Under the pieces are notes generated by a model. That model was not told the DNA's origin. It worked only from the letters and a program-made list of their open reading frames with translations, and did not search any database. From assembly GCF_023954305.1 (NCBI RefSeq), contig NZ_JAMLIG010000001.1, positions 3,802,001-3,866,000 on the forward strand: a stretch of 64,000 nucleotides of DNA. Reading direction: 5' to 3'. The translations under genes and the position numbers were made by a program. The DNA comes from Mesorhizobium sp. (GTDB lineage: Bacteria > Pseudomonadota > Alphaproteobacteria > Rhizobiales > Rhizobiaceae). Below, piece after piece: positions 31,011 through 40,189 of the stretch (position 1 is the first letter of the stretch; every line of letters starts with the position of its first letter).

Positions 31011-33912
31011 GCATGCGTTTCCCTTCGGGATCGAACATGTGATGGCTCACGATTTCGACCGGGCCGAAGCGGCCGCGCAGCGGATCGGAGACATAGGCGC
31101 GGGTGCCGTGCCGCGTCTTGCCGCCTTTCACCAGCGCCAGCCCGATATACTTGCCGAGCGAGGGCGAGAAGCAGACGGCGGTGATGTGGCCGATCGAATC
31201 GCGCAATGCCGCCGGATCGTTATGCTCGACCAGGTGCGCCCCGCCATTGAGCGGGCGGCCGTCGAGCGAGACGAGGCCGACGAGGCGGATGCGGTTCTCG
31301 TCGATCAGGCCTTCGCGGTCCATCATCGCCGAGCCGATGAAGGGCTTCTTCTTCGACAGCATCCAGTCGAGATAGAGATCGCGCGCGGTGGTGCGGCCGT
31401 CGATCTCCGCGCCGGTGACGTGGCCCTTCTCGATGCGCATCGTGCCCAGCGCCTCGAGCCCATAGGGCACCAGGCCGAACGGCGTGCCCGCCTCGATCAA
31501 GGCGTCCCAGACCTGCTGGCCGTGGCCGGCGCCGGAATAGACCTCGTAGGCGAGCTCGCCCGAGAAGGAGAGGCGGCAGATCATCACCGGCACGCCAGCC
31601 ACCTCGCCGCGCACGATGCCCATGAAGGGCAGAGACTCGTTGTCGACGGCGGTGCCGGCGACGACAGAAGCGAGGATGTCGCGGGCGCACGGTCCGGCAA
31701 TCGAGGCGCCCGCCCATTCGTCGGTGACGGAGGTCAGCGTCACCTTGAGATCCGGCCAGTAGACGTCGAGGAAATATTCGAGGTTTTGCATGACCTTGCC
31801 GGCATTGGCCGTGGTCGTGGTCATGAGGAAATCGTGCTCGGCCAGACGCCAGGTCGTGCCATCGTCATAGGCGAATCCATCCTCTCGCAGCATGAGGCCG
31901 TAGCGCGCCTTGTTGACGGGGAGGGTCGAGAACAGGTTGGTGTAGACCCGGTCCAGGAACTCCGCGGCATCCGGACCCTGGACCGCAATCTTGCCGAGCG
32001 TCGAGACGTCGACGATGCCGGCGGCCGAGCGGGTCGCCTTCGTTTCGCGGATATAGGCCTGTTCGACCGTCTCGCCCGGCGCGCCGTAGATCGCGGGGCG
32101 GTGCCAAAGGCCGGCGGGATACATCTTCGCTCCCTGCTCGACATGCCAGTCGTGCATCGGCGTCAGCCGGTCGGGGCGCAGATCGCCGATGCGCTCGGCC
32201 GCGATCGTTCCGATCGAGACAGGAGAGAACGGCGCGCGGAAGCGGGTGGTGCCGACCTCCGGGATCGGTTTGCCGCTGGCCTCGGCCATGATGGCGAGGC
32301 CGGGCACGTTCGACGTCTTGCCCTGGTCGGTCGCCATGCCGAGCGTCGTGTAACGCTTCAGATGCTCGACCGAGACGAAGCCTTCGCGGTGGGCGAGCCG
32401 CACGTCGTCGGCAGTGACGTCGTGCTGGAAGTCGACGAAGGCCTTGCCGCCGGCCCTGATCTCGAACACGGGAGCGGGCGCGATGTCCAAGCCAAGGCCG
32501 CCGGAGAAATCGCCGGCCGCAGTGCCGACGGCCACCCAGTCCTGCGCCGGCTTCGGCGGCAGGAAGGCCTGCAGACGCTCGTTCCATTCCGCCTTGCCGG
32601 CACCCGCCTGGCTGGCGAGATGGATCGCCGGCGACCAGCCGCCGGAGACGATAAGCAGGTCGGCCGAGATCGCACGCGGATCGCCCGAAAGCGTTCCGCT
32701 CGTCGCGTCGAATTTCTGAACCTTGAAGCCTGTCAGGCCCTTGCGGCCCTCGGTGGCCACAACGGCGTGTCCGGCGAGCAGCTCGCCGCCGCATTCGGAC
32801 GCCAGCCGCCGTGCATCCTCGGAGATCGCACGCACGTCGACGATGGCGACGATCGCCGCGCCCGCCTCGCGCAGCAGCGCGGCATTGGCATAGGCGCTGT
32901 CATTGTTTGCGAAGACGGCGATCCGTTCGCCGGGCAGGACGCCGAAATCGGACGCATAGCGCGCGGCGGCCGAGGCCAGCATGACGCCCGGTCGGTCGTT
33001 GCCCGGAAAGACGATCGGCCGCTCGAAGGCGCCGGTGGCAAGCACCACCTGTCTTGCGCGGATCACCCAGTGGCGCTGGCGCGGCTCGCCCTTCGCCGGC
33101 TCGCGCTTGTGATCGGCGACGCGCTCGGTCGCGGCGATCGTGTTGCCGTCGTAGTAGCCCCAGGCGGTGGTGCGCGGCAGCAGGCGGACATTGGGCAGTT
33201 CGCGCAGGCCCGAAACGGTTTCCTCGACCCAGTGCGCGGCAGCCGCACCCTCGATCCGTCCGCCCGACCAGCGACCAGACCCGCCCAGCAACGGATCCAT
33301 CTCGAGCAGGATGACGCGACCGCCGTCGCCGGCGGCCTCGCGCGCAGCCTTCAGGCCTGCCGGGCCGGAGCCGACGACCAGCACCTCGCAGAAGGCGTTC
33401 ATGCGCTCGTAGCGGGCGGTGTCCTTCGCCGTTCCGGCGCGGCCGAGGCCGGCGGCGCGGCGGATGAAGGGCTCGCAGAACATCCAGAAGCGGGTGCCCT
33501 TCAGCGGACCGACGACCGGGCCCATGAAGGTCTTGTAGTAGAAGCCGGCGGAAAGCAGCTTGCCGCCCAGCTGATTGACCGCGCCGACGTCGACCGACAG
33601 CGACGGGAAGCGGTTCTGCGAGACGGCTTCGAGGCCGTCGTAGATCTCGATCTGGGTCGCCGGCAGGTTCGGCTCGCGGATGTCGCCGCGGACCAGCGTC
33701 ACCAGCGCGTTGGGCTCGTCCACGCCGGCGGTCAGGAGCCCGCGCGGGCGATGGTACTTGAACGAGCGGCCGAACAGCGTGACGCCGTTCGCCATCAGGG
33801 CGGAGGCGAGCGTCTCGCCCGGATGGCCGCTGAATATCCTGCCGTCGAACGAGAAGCGGATGGAACGCGAGCGGTCGACGCGGCCCGGCGCGTTGGCGCG
33901 GCGCGGGCTCAT
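31003..33912 (-). CDS. soxA: sarcosine oxidase alpha subunit
   Basis: 969 aa, full length. N-terminal 2Fe-2S-like fold of the family (IRFSFDGRIFSGHPGETLAS), NAD-binding part with VVGSGPAGLKAAREAAGDGG, central FAD/NAD region, and the C-terminal half related to GcvT (AGIVDVSTLGKIAVQGPDA; SFSGELAYEVYSG). The GcvT half binds tetrahydrofolate, so the methyl carbon leaves as 5,10-methylene-THF. With FMN/FAD on the beta subunit, the complex converts sarcosine to glycine, formaldehyde equivalent and hydrogen peroxide. Overlaps soxD by four bases. Confidence 0.95.
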   Translation of the reverse strand: MSPRRANAPGRVDRSRSIRFSFDGRIFSGHPGETLASALMANGVTLFGRSFKYHRPRGLLTAGVDEPNALVTLVRGDIREPNLPATQIEIYDGLEAVSQNRFPSLSVDVGAVNQLGGKLLSAGFYYKTFMGPVVGPLKGTRFWMFCEPFIRRAAGLGRAGTAKDTARYERMNAFCEVLVVGSGPAGLKAAREAAGDGGRVILLEMDPLLGGSGRWSGGRIEGAAAAHWVEETVSGLRELPNVRLLPRTTAWGYYDGNTIAATERVADHKREPAKGEPRQRHWVIRARQVVLATGAFERPIVFPGNDRPGVMLASAAARYASDFGVLPGERIAVFANNDSAYANAALLREAGAAIVAIVDVRAISEDARRLASECGGELLAGHAVVATEGRKGLTGFKVQKFDATSGTLSGDPRAISADLLIVSGGWSPAIHLASQAGAGKAEWNERLQAFLPPKPAQDWVAVGTAAGDFSGGLGLDIAPAPVFEIRAGGKAFVDFQHDVTADDVRLAHREGFVSVEHLKRYTTLGMATDQGKTSNVPGLAIMAEASGKPIPEVGTTRFRAPFSPVSIGTIAAERIGDLRPDRLTPMHDWHVEQGAKMYPAGLWHRPAIYGAPGETVEQAYIRETKATRSAAGIVDVSTLGKIAVQGPDAAEFLDRVYTNLFSTLPVNKARYGLMLREDGFAYDDGTTWRLAEHDFLMTTTTANAGKVMQNLEYFLDVYWPDLKVTLTSVTDEWAGASIAGPCARDILASVVAGTAVDNESLPFMGIVRGEVAGVPVMICRLSFSGELAYEVYSGAGHGQQVWDALIEAGTPFGLVPYGLEALGTMRIEKGHVTGAEIDGRTTARDLYLDWMLSKKKPFIGSAMMDREGLIDENRIRLVGLVSLDGRPLNGGAHLVEHNDPAALRDSIGHITAVCFSPSLGKYIGLALVKGGKTRHGTRAYVSDPLRGRFGPVEIVSHHMFDPEGKRMHG

Positions 33913-34211
33913 GTGGATGCTCCCGGCTTGCGGCGGCTCGACGGCTTGTGCCCGGCATGCGGCCGCGCGAACTCGACCGAGGAGATTGCGTGCGTCAGCG
34001 TCGAGCGCACCAGCTTCAGGTGCGCCCGGCAGCCGCCGGAATGCTGCCAGTATTCGGCGTGGTCGGCCAGCGTGTTCACCCGGTCATAGGTGTAGGCGTT
34101 CCACTCCGCCTGGTCGGTCGAGTGGAGATCTGGGCGCGCACGGTTGGCGTCCCCCTGGTAGGTGAACTCGATGACATCGCGCGGACCGCAATAGGGACAG
34201 GTGATCAGCAT
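33909..34211 (-). CDS. soxD: sarcosine oxidase delta subunit
   Basis: 100 aa. Zinc-binding small subunit: CPYCGPRDVIEFTYQGDANR at the start with the CxxC pair, and a second His/Cys pair in HSGGCRAH. Length and the pattern W-N-Y-R agree with SoxD. Overlaps soxA by four bases and follows soxB after 12 bases, so all are one operon. Confidence 0.95.
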   Translation of the reverse strand: MLITCPYCGPRDVIEFTYQGDANRARPDLHSTDQAEWNAYTYDRVNTLADHAEYWQHSGGCRAHLKLVRSTLTHAISSVEFARPHAGHKPSSRRKPGAST

Positions 34212-34223
34212 CAGCGGGACATC

Positions 34224-35483
34224 TCAGTGCAGCCTCGGCGTCGAGCCCTGGCCCTTCTCGTCTATGACGAGGCCGCGGTGGAAGCGGTCGAGCGTGAAGG
34301 CGGCGTTGTAGGGGTGCGGTTCGTCGCGGGCGATGGTCCAGGCGAAGCACCAGCCCGACGCGGGCGTCGCCTTGAAGCCGCCGTAGCACCAGCCGGCGTT
34401 CAGATACATGCCGGGCAGGGGGCCGGCGGTGATGATCGGCGAGCCGTCCATCGACATGTCCATGATGCCGCCCCAGGAGCGCAGCAGCCGCACGCGCGAC
34501 AGGCCGGGGAACATGGCCGCCAGCTCGCTCATCACGTCCTCGACGATCGGCAGATTGCCGCGCTGCGCATAGGTGTTGTAGCCGTCGATGTCGCCGCCGA
34601 AGACCATGCCGCCCTTGTCGGACTGGGTGACGTAGAGGTGGCCGGCGCCGAAGGTGACGACCGTGTCCATGAACGGCTTCAATCCCTCCGAAACAAAGGC
34701 CTGCAGCACATGGCTCTCGATCGGCAGGCGGTCGATGCCGGCCATCTTCATCAACTGCCCGGTGTGGCCGGCGACGGCGACGGCCACTTTCTTCGCGCGG
34801 ATCTCGCCGCGCGTCGTCGTTACGCCCGCGATCCTGTCACCGTCGCGCAGGAAGCCGGTCACCTCGCAGTTCTCCAGAAGGTCGACGCCGCGCCGGTCGG
34901 CGCCGCGGGCATAGCCCCAGGCGACGGCGTCGTGGCGGGCCGTGCCGGCGCGGCGCTGTATCATGCCGCCATAGACCGGGAAGCGGCCCCCGATGTTAAG
35001 GTCGAGGGCGGGCAGGAAAGCCTTGATCTGTTGCGGCGTCATCAGTTCCGCGTCGATGCCGACATGGCGCATCGCGTTGCCGCGGCGGGCGAAATCATCG
35101 AGCTGCGACGTCGAGTTGGCGAGGTTAAGACAACCGCGCTGCGAGAACATGACGTTGTAGTTGAGATCGTGGGACAGATTCTCCCACAGCTTCATCGAGT
35201 GCTCGTAGAAGTGCTGATTCTGCGGCAGAAGATAGTTGGAACGGATCATGGTCGTGTTGCGGCCGATATTGCCCTGACCAAGCCAGCCGCGCTCCACAAC
35301 CGCGACATTGGTGATGCCGTGCTCCTTGGCGAGATAGTAGGCCGTCGAGAGCCCGTGCCCGCCGCCGCCGACGATCACGACATCGTATTCGGGCTTGGGG
35401 TCGGGTTTGCGCCACGCGGGTTTCCAGTCCGGAGTCGCCGAGAAGGCGTTCCGCAACAGGGAAAAGACCGAATATTCCGCCAT
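34224..35483 (-). CDS. soxB: sarcosine oxidase beta subunit
   Basis: 419 aa using the ATG at 35483, which gives the normal family start (MAEYSVFSLLRNAFSATPDW). Seen: YDVVIVGGGGHGLSTAYYLA (FAD-binding), the covalent-FMN His in TARHDAVAWGYARG, SWGGIMDMSMDGSPI and a C-terminus rich in GWCYGGFKATPASG. It carries the flavins that oxidise sarcosine. Frame stays open upstream; a 48-residue extension to 35627 is unlikely. First gene of soxBDAG. No glyA, purU or folD follows, unlike in some other bacteria. Confidence 0.94.
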   Translation of the reverse strand: MAEYSVFSLLRNAFSATPDWKPAWRKPDPKPEYDVVIVGGGGHGLSTAYYLAKEHGITNVAVVERGWLGQGNIGRNTTMIRSNYLLPQNQHFYEHSMKLWENLSHDLNYNVMFSQRGCLNLANSTSQLDDFARRGNAMRHVGIDAELMTPQQIKAFLPALDLNIGGRFPVYGGMIQRRAGTARHDAVAWGYARGADRRGVDLLENCEVTGFLRDGDRIAGVTTTRGEIRAKKVAVAVAGHTGQLMKMAGIDRLPIESHVLQAFVSEGLKPFMDTVVTFGAGHLYVTQSDKGGMVFGGDIDGYNTYAQRGNLPIVEDVMSELAAMFPGLSRVRLLRSWGGIMDMSMDGSPIITAGPLPGMYLNAGWCYGGFKATPASGWCFAWTIARDEPHPYNAAFTLDRFHRGLVIDEKGQGSTPRLH

Positions 35484-35666
35484 GAGCGCCAGTGCCTCGC
35501 CGGTAGTCGTGTCGAGAGTATAGAGCGGCCGATGTGGCGAAGGCGAGGAATGCGCCATGGCTTTTCGAAAGGCCGACCCGCGCCTTGCCGGAGGGGTTGG
35601 CCGCCTTGCCGCGACCGGCCGGCGCAATTATGGATGGACCGGACGAATCCGGCGGCGTGAACGCGT

Positions 35667-38171
35667 TTGAACAATCATCCTCTCGACAGACTCGCGGCCT
35701 TTCTCATCGCGCTGCTGACCCTCACGGTTCTCGCGATGGCGCCGGTCGTCGCGCAGGAGGCGGTGCCGGAGATCGTCGCCTCCCAGCAGAAGGTGATCGC
35801 CGATCTCGGCGCCAAGGCCGACGAGATCGAAAAGCGTATCGAGGCGAACGCGGACGATGACGGCCGGCTCGCCGACCTGCGCGTCGAACTGGACGTGCTC
35901 GCCAAGGACCTGCTCAAGGCGGGCGTCGCCTTCCGACCCCGGCTGACCGAGATCAATACGCGTCTGGAATCGCTCGGCTCTCCCCCGGGCGAAGGCCAGC
36001 CGCCCGAAGCGGAGCTGCTGGCGAAGGAGCGGCAGGCACTGCTCAGCGAAAAGAGCCAGATCAATGTGCTCCTCGGCGAGGCGGAAACGATCTCGCTGCG
36101 CGTCAACCGGCTGATCGCCGAGATCGCGCAGATGCGCCGGGATCTGTTCGCCAACACGCTGTCGAAGCGCTACGAGATAGACTACGCGCTGCTCGGCCAG
36201 GTCGTCGCCGACCTGACCGACGAGCTCGCCAGGCTCTATTCGACGGTTGCGGCCTGGCTGAAATTCGTCGTCCAGTACAAGCTGTCGTCGGTGCTAACGG
36301 CCGCATTTTTCGCCGTTGCGGGCGCCGCGGTGCTGATGATCGGCGGTCGCCGGCTGTTCGCGGGACTGCTCAACGCGGACGCGAGCGATCCCGATCCGCC
36401 CTATATCAGCCGTCTCTCTGTGGCATTCTGGTCGACGTTGCTGCGCTCAGCGTCGGTCACCGTCTTCTTCGCCAGTACCTGGTTCTTCTTCGACTACTTC
36501 GACGTCCTGCGCGGCGACATCGGCGCGATGCTGATGGCGGCGTTCACAGTCGTCGTGCTCGTCCTCTTCGTCCACCGCCTGGCGCATGCCGTCCTGTCGC
36601 CGAAATTGCCGACGTGGCGCTTGCTCGAGATCGAACCGCGGCCCGCAAGGCTGCTGGTCTGGCTGATCACCGCCATGGCGGTCGCGACCGGTGTGGACTA
36701 TCTTCTCGGAGAGGTTTTCCGGATACGCGGGGCGCCGCTGGCGCTGACCGTAGGCGAGTCGCTCGCCGCTTCGGTCATCGTCGGCATCTTGATGATCCTG
36801 ATTGCCTCGGTGAAGCCCTTCGCGGGCGACGACGGGCGACACCGGCCCTGGCCAACGCTCCTGCGCATCGCGTTCTACCTGGTCGGTGGGCTCACCGTCC
36901 TGATGGCGCTGCTCGGCTATATCGGCCTGGCCAAATACGTCTCGCAGCAGATCGTCATCACCGGAGCGACGCTGGCGCTGATGTATATCGGCGTGCTCAG
37001 CGGTCGTGCGGTTGCCGAAGAAGGTGCGTTCGCCGGAACGGCGCTCGGGCGACGGCTGGGGGAACGGTTCCGAATCGACGAGGCGACATTCGATCAACTG
37101 GGTCTCGCCACCAGTATCCTGATCAATATTCTCGTTCTGTTCGTCGGCGTACCGATGATCCTTCTCCACCTCGGTTTCCAGTGGGGCGACATCCGGGCTT
37201 GGGCCTACTCGATCGCGACAGAGATCCGCGTCGGCACGGTCTCCTTCTCGCTGATCGGCATCGTCACCGGCATTGCGGTGTTCGCCATCGGCTTCTTCGC
37301 CACGCGCTGGTTCCAGGGATGGCTCGACGATTCGGTCATGACGCGCGGCCGCGTCGACGCCGGCGTGCGCAATTCGATCCGCACCGCCGTCGGCTATGCC
37401 GGCGTGGGTCTGGCCGGCCTGATCGGCATTTCGGCGGCGGGCATCGATCTGTCCAACCTGGCGCTGATCGCCGGCGCGTTGTCCCTCGGCATCGGCTTCG
37501 GCCTGCAGAACGTGGTCTCAAACTTCGTCTCGGGTCTGATCCTGCTGGCGGAGCGGCCGTTCAAGGTGGGCGACTGGATAGTCGCCGGCGCCGTCCAGGG
37601 CACCGTCAAGAAGATCAGCGTCCGCGCGACCGAGATCGAGACATTCCAGCGCCAGACGGTGATCATGCCCAATTCGGAGCTGATCAACGCCGCGGTCGGC
37701 AACTGGACGCATAGGAACAAGCTCGGCCGAATAGAGATCCCGGTCGGAGTCGCATACGGATCGGATGCCAGGAAGGTCCATGCCCTCCTTATGGAGATCG
37801 CCTCGGCTCACCCCATGGTTCTGAAGAATCCGGAGCCCTCCGTCGCGTTCATCCGCTTCGGGGATTCCTCGCTCGATTTCGAGATAAGGGTGTTCCTGTC
37901 GGATGTGCTGAACGGCGTTAAGGTGCAAAACGACATCCGCTTCACCATTCTCGAAGCGTTCGCGCAGCGCTCGATCGAGATCCCGTATCCGCATCGCACG
38001 CTGATCATCGGTCAGGACGACCTGGCGCGCGCGACCGACACGTCAGCCGCTCAGGCGGCGGGCTCCGAAACGGGGACGGCCGTCGCGGATGTCGCGGCGA
38101 AACCCGCCGCGCGGCGCCGCCGCGCACGGCCAAGCCCCGATATCGACCCCGACGCCGACGATGAAAGCTGA
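35667..38171 (+). CDS. mechanosensitive ion channel, MscS family (large, multi-domain)
   Basis: 834 aa. The start is a TTG at 35667 (no in-frame ATG is nearer to a signal-like leader). Residues 1-30 form a signal peptide (ALLTLTVLAMAPVVAQ). A periplasmic helical domain (about 30-190, coiled-coil, matching the DUF3772 type) precedes about nine to eleven membrane segments and the MscS core with the signature GIGFGLQNVVSNFVSGLILL followed by AERPFKVGDWI (from about residue 608), then the cytoplasmic beta domain and a basic tail (AARRRRARPSP). Such channels relieve osmotic pressure. The substrate is ion/solute leakage. It starts at the edge of the sox region and is followed by a small exported protein. 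Confidence 0.92.
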   Translation: MNNHPLDRLAAFLIALLTLTVLAMAPVVAQEAVPEIVASQQKVIADLGAKADEIEKRIEANADDDGRLADLRVELDVLAKDLLKAGVAFRPRLTEINTRLESLGSPPGEGQPPEAELLAKERQALLSEKSQINVLLGEAETISLRVNRLIAEIAQMRRDLFANTLSKRYEIDYALLGQVVADLTDELARLYSTVAAWLKFVVQYKLSSVLTAAFFAVAGAAVLMIGGRRLFAGLLNADASDPDPPYISRLSVAFWSTLLRSASVTVFFASTWFFFDYFDVLRGDIGAMLMAAFTVVVLVLFVHRLAHAVLSPKLPTWRLLEIEPRPARLLVWLITAMAVATGVDYLLGEVFRIRGAPLALTVGESLAASVIVGILMILIASVKPFAGDDGRHRPWPTLLRIAFYLVGGLTVLMALLGYIGLAKYVSQQIVITGATLALMYIGVLSGRAVAEEGAFAGTALGRRLGERFRIDEATFDQLGLATSILINILVLFVGVPMILLHLGFQWGDIRAWAYSIATEIRVGTVSFSLIGIVTGIAVFAIGFFATRWFQGWLDDSVMTRGRVDAGVRNSIRTAVGYAGVGLAGLIGISAAGIDLSNLALIAGALSLGIGFGLQNVVSNFVSGLILLAERPFKVGDWIVAGAVQGTVKKISVRATEIETFQRQTVIMPNSELINAAVGNWTHRNKLGRIEIPVGVAYGSDARKVHALLMEIASAHPMVLKNPEPSVAFIRFGDSSLDFEIRVFLSDVLNGVKVQNDIRFTILEAFAQRSIEIPYPHRTLIIGQDDLARATDTSAAQAAGSETGTAVADVAAKPAARRRRARPSPDIDPDADDES

Positions 38172-38278
38172 ACGCCTTGTTCAGTTGCCGTTCAGGCGGG
38201 ATTGCATATAAGCTCCCTCGCGAAGGGCGATCTCGTCCTCGCATTGGACAGAAGGCGGTGGAAACACCGGTTCAGGCG

Positions 38279-38539
38279 ATGAAGAAGTTTCTGGTGACGG
38301 CCGCGGCTCTGCTTGCGCTGACTTCGCAGGGGAATGCCGCGAGCATCGTCAACAATGACAGCGAAGCGCGCACGGTCATCGTGACCGAGGGCAGCAGCCA
38401 GCAGGAGCTGTCGCTGGCCAGCGGCGAACGCGCCGAGTTCTGCCCGAGCGGTTGCTTCGTCTCACTTTCCGGCGAGCGCGAGACTCTGCTCGGCACCGAG
38501 CAGGTGGAAATCACAGGCGGCAAGATGCGGCTGCGCTGA
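38279..38539 (+). CDS. small exported hypothetical protein
   Basis: 86 aa from the ATG at 38279 (an upstream in-frame ATG adds a basic stretch with no signal). Residues 1-20 form a Sec signal (KKFLVTAAALLALTSQGNA). The mature part has two cysteines (EFCPSGCFVSL), likely a disulphide, and acidic patches. Family unknown; similar small proteins are common in rhizobia. Followed by a clear terminator. Confidence 0.7.
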   Translation: MKKFLVTAAALLALTSQGNAASIVNNDSEARTVIVTEGSSQQELSLASGERAEFCPSGCFVSLSGERETLLGTEQVEITGGKMRLR

Positions 38540-38565
38540 GCATCTGGAAGGACTGATCTTGCGAG

Positions 38566-38595
38566 GCCGGGCGATTGCCCGGCTTTGATGTTTTC
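38566..38595 (+). terminator. rho-independent terminator
   Basis: GCCGGGC (38566-38572) pairs with GCCCGGC (38577-38583) around GATT, followed by TTTGATGTTTT. It ends the small exported gene. Confidence 0.75.
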
Positions 38596-38725
38596 CGGCA
38601 ACCCTTAATTAAGCCTGACAGTCGATTCCGGCCGAAGCCGGCCTTTCCGGGCCGACCGGATTCAGCTTTCCGTAGCCTGCCATGACTAGTGTTCGGCCCA
38701 GCGCTCCGAGGAAGATGCGCGGGCA

Positions 38726-40189
38726 ATGAGGCAGGATAGCTCAAACATGGACGCCAGGACGGAGAACGTCGCCATCCCGCTTGCCGTCGATCTGGACGGG
38801 ACGCTGATTGCGACCGACCTGTTGTGGGAAGGCCTGTTCCTTCTGATCCGCCGGAATCCGCTGTATCTCTTCGCCGCCTTCTATTGGGCGGCTTCGGGCG
38901 GGCCGGGGCGGCTCAAATGCGAAATCGCCGAGCGGATCGACATCGATCCCTCCACTCTGCCGTACCGGCCCGAAGTCCTTGCCCGTCTGCGCGAGGAACA
39001 CGCGGCCGGCCGCCGCCTGGTGCTTGCCACCGGTACCCCGCGCAAATTCGCCGAAGCGATCGCCAATCATCTGGAACTGTTCGACCTGGTGCTCGCCACC
39101 GACCGGCTCGGAAATCTCACCTCGAAGCGAAAGTACGCCGCGCTCGAGGTTGCCTTCGGCGACGGCGGCTTCGACTACGCCGGCAACAGCCGGCACGACC
39201 TCGCAGTGTTCGACAAGGCGCGGGCCGCGTGGATCGTAGCGCCTGACCGCGCGGCGGCGCGATGGCACAGGCGCCATGGCGGCGAACTGATCGAGACGCC
39301 GAAGCCGACCACAAAGACGCTGGTCAAGATGCTGCGTGCTCACCAGTGGCTGAAGAACGTGCTGATCGCAGTTCCGATGGTGCTCAGCCACGAATATTTC
39401 AATCCACAGATGCTGCTCGCCTGCGCGATCGCCTTCGTCTCGTTCTCGGCCGCCGCGTCGGCGATCTATATCGTCAACGACTTCTTCGACCTGGCGCTCG
39501 ACCGCCGCCACGCGACGAAGCGCAATCGGCCTTTCGCCAGCGGACTCCTGTCCATGCCGTTCGGCATGGCCTGCGCGGCGGTTCTCCTGGTGATCAGCTT
39601 CGGCGCGGCGATGTTCCTGCCATGGGAGTTCGGCGCCGTGCTCGGCGCCTATCTGGTCGCGACGACCGCCTATTCGCTCTCGCTCAAGCGCATGCTCCTG
39701 ATCGACGTGATGACGCTCGCAGGTCTCTATACAATGCGCATCCTGGCGGGAGCTGCCGCTACCGGAACCGACGTTTCGTTCTGGCTGCTCGCCTTTTCGA
39801 TCTTCTTCTTTCTCTCGCTCGCGCTGGTGAAACGCTACGTTGAACTGCGCACCACGATGATCAAGGTCGGCGAGCGCATCGCGGGGCGCGGCTACCGCGC
39901 CGAGGACCAGGAGATCATCGCCCAGGCCGGCATGGCGTCCGCCTTTGCCTCCGCCCTGGTGCTGGCGCTCTACATCGACAGCGACGTCATCAAGGAGCAA
40001 TACGCGCAGCCGGCGCTGGTCTGGCCGCTGGCGCCGATCGTCCTCTACATGACGATGCGAATCTGGATCCTGGCGCGCCGGGACGAGATGCACGACGATC
40101 CCATCGTGTTCATCATCCGCGACTGGCGCAGCCAGCTCGTGGCGGCCTTCGGCGCTCTGCTTCTGTTCGGTGCGGTGCTTATCAAGTGA
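38726..40189 (+). CDS. HAD phosphatase-UbiA prenyltransferase fusion (DPPR-synthase-like)
   Basis: 487 aa. Residues about 15-185 are a HAD phosphatase: VDLDGTL with Asp22/Asp24, LATGT (100-104), Lys134 in TSKRK and GNSRHD with Asp158, so all four HAD motifs are present. Residues about 195-487 are a UbiA transferase with the NDFFD motif (Asn251, Asp252, Asp255), DRRHATKRNRP after it, and eight or nine membrane helices. In mycobacteria a UbiA enzyme adds phosphoribose from PRPP to decaprenyl phosphate and a separate phosphatase removes the 5'-phosphate; both activities would be joined here. Its stop overlaps the GTG of the next gene (DprE1-like). Two in-frame ATGs (38726, 38747) are possible starts. 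Confidence 0.85.
   Translation: MRQDSSNMDARTENVAIPLAVDLDGTLIATDLLWEGLFLLIRRNPLYLFAAFYWAASGGPGRLKCEIAERIDIDPSTLPYRPEVLARLREEHAAGRRLVLATGTPRKFAEAIANHLELFDLVLATDRLGNLTSKRKYAALEVAFGDGGFDYAGNSRHDLAVFDKARAAWIVAPDRAAARWHRRHGGELIETPKPTTKTLVKMLRAHQWLKNVLIAVPMVLSHEYFNPQMLLACAIAFVSFSAAASAIYIVNDFFDLALDRRHATKRNRPFASGLLSMPFGMACAAVLLVISFGAAMFLPWEFGAVLGAYLVATTAYSLSLKRMLLIDVMTLAGLYTMRILAGAAATGTDVSFWLLAFSIFFFLSLALVKRYVELRTTMIKVGERIAGRGYRAEDQEIIAQAGMASAFASALVLALYIDSDVIKEQYAQPALVWPLAPIVLYMTMRIWILARRDEMHDDPIVFIIRDWRSQLVAAFGALLLFGAVLIK

Noticed and set aside
31009..34089. Plus-strand frame of 1026 codons opposite soxA
   Set aside because: Antisense shadow of soxA, which has full family motifs; no protein motif in the shadow.
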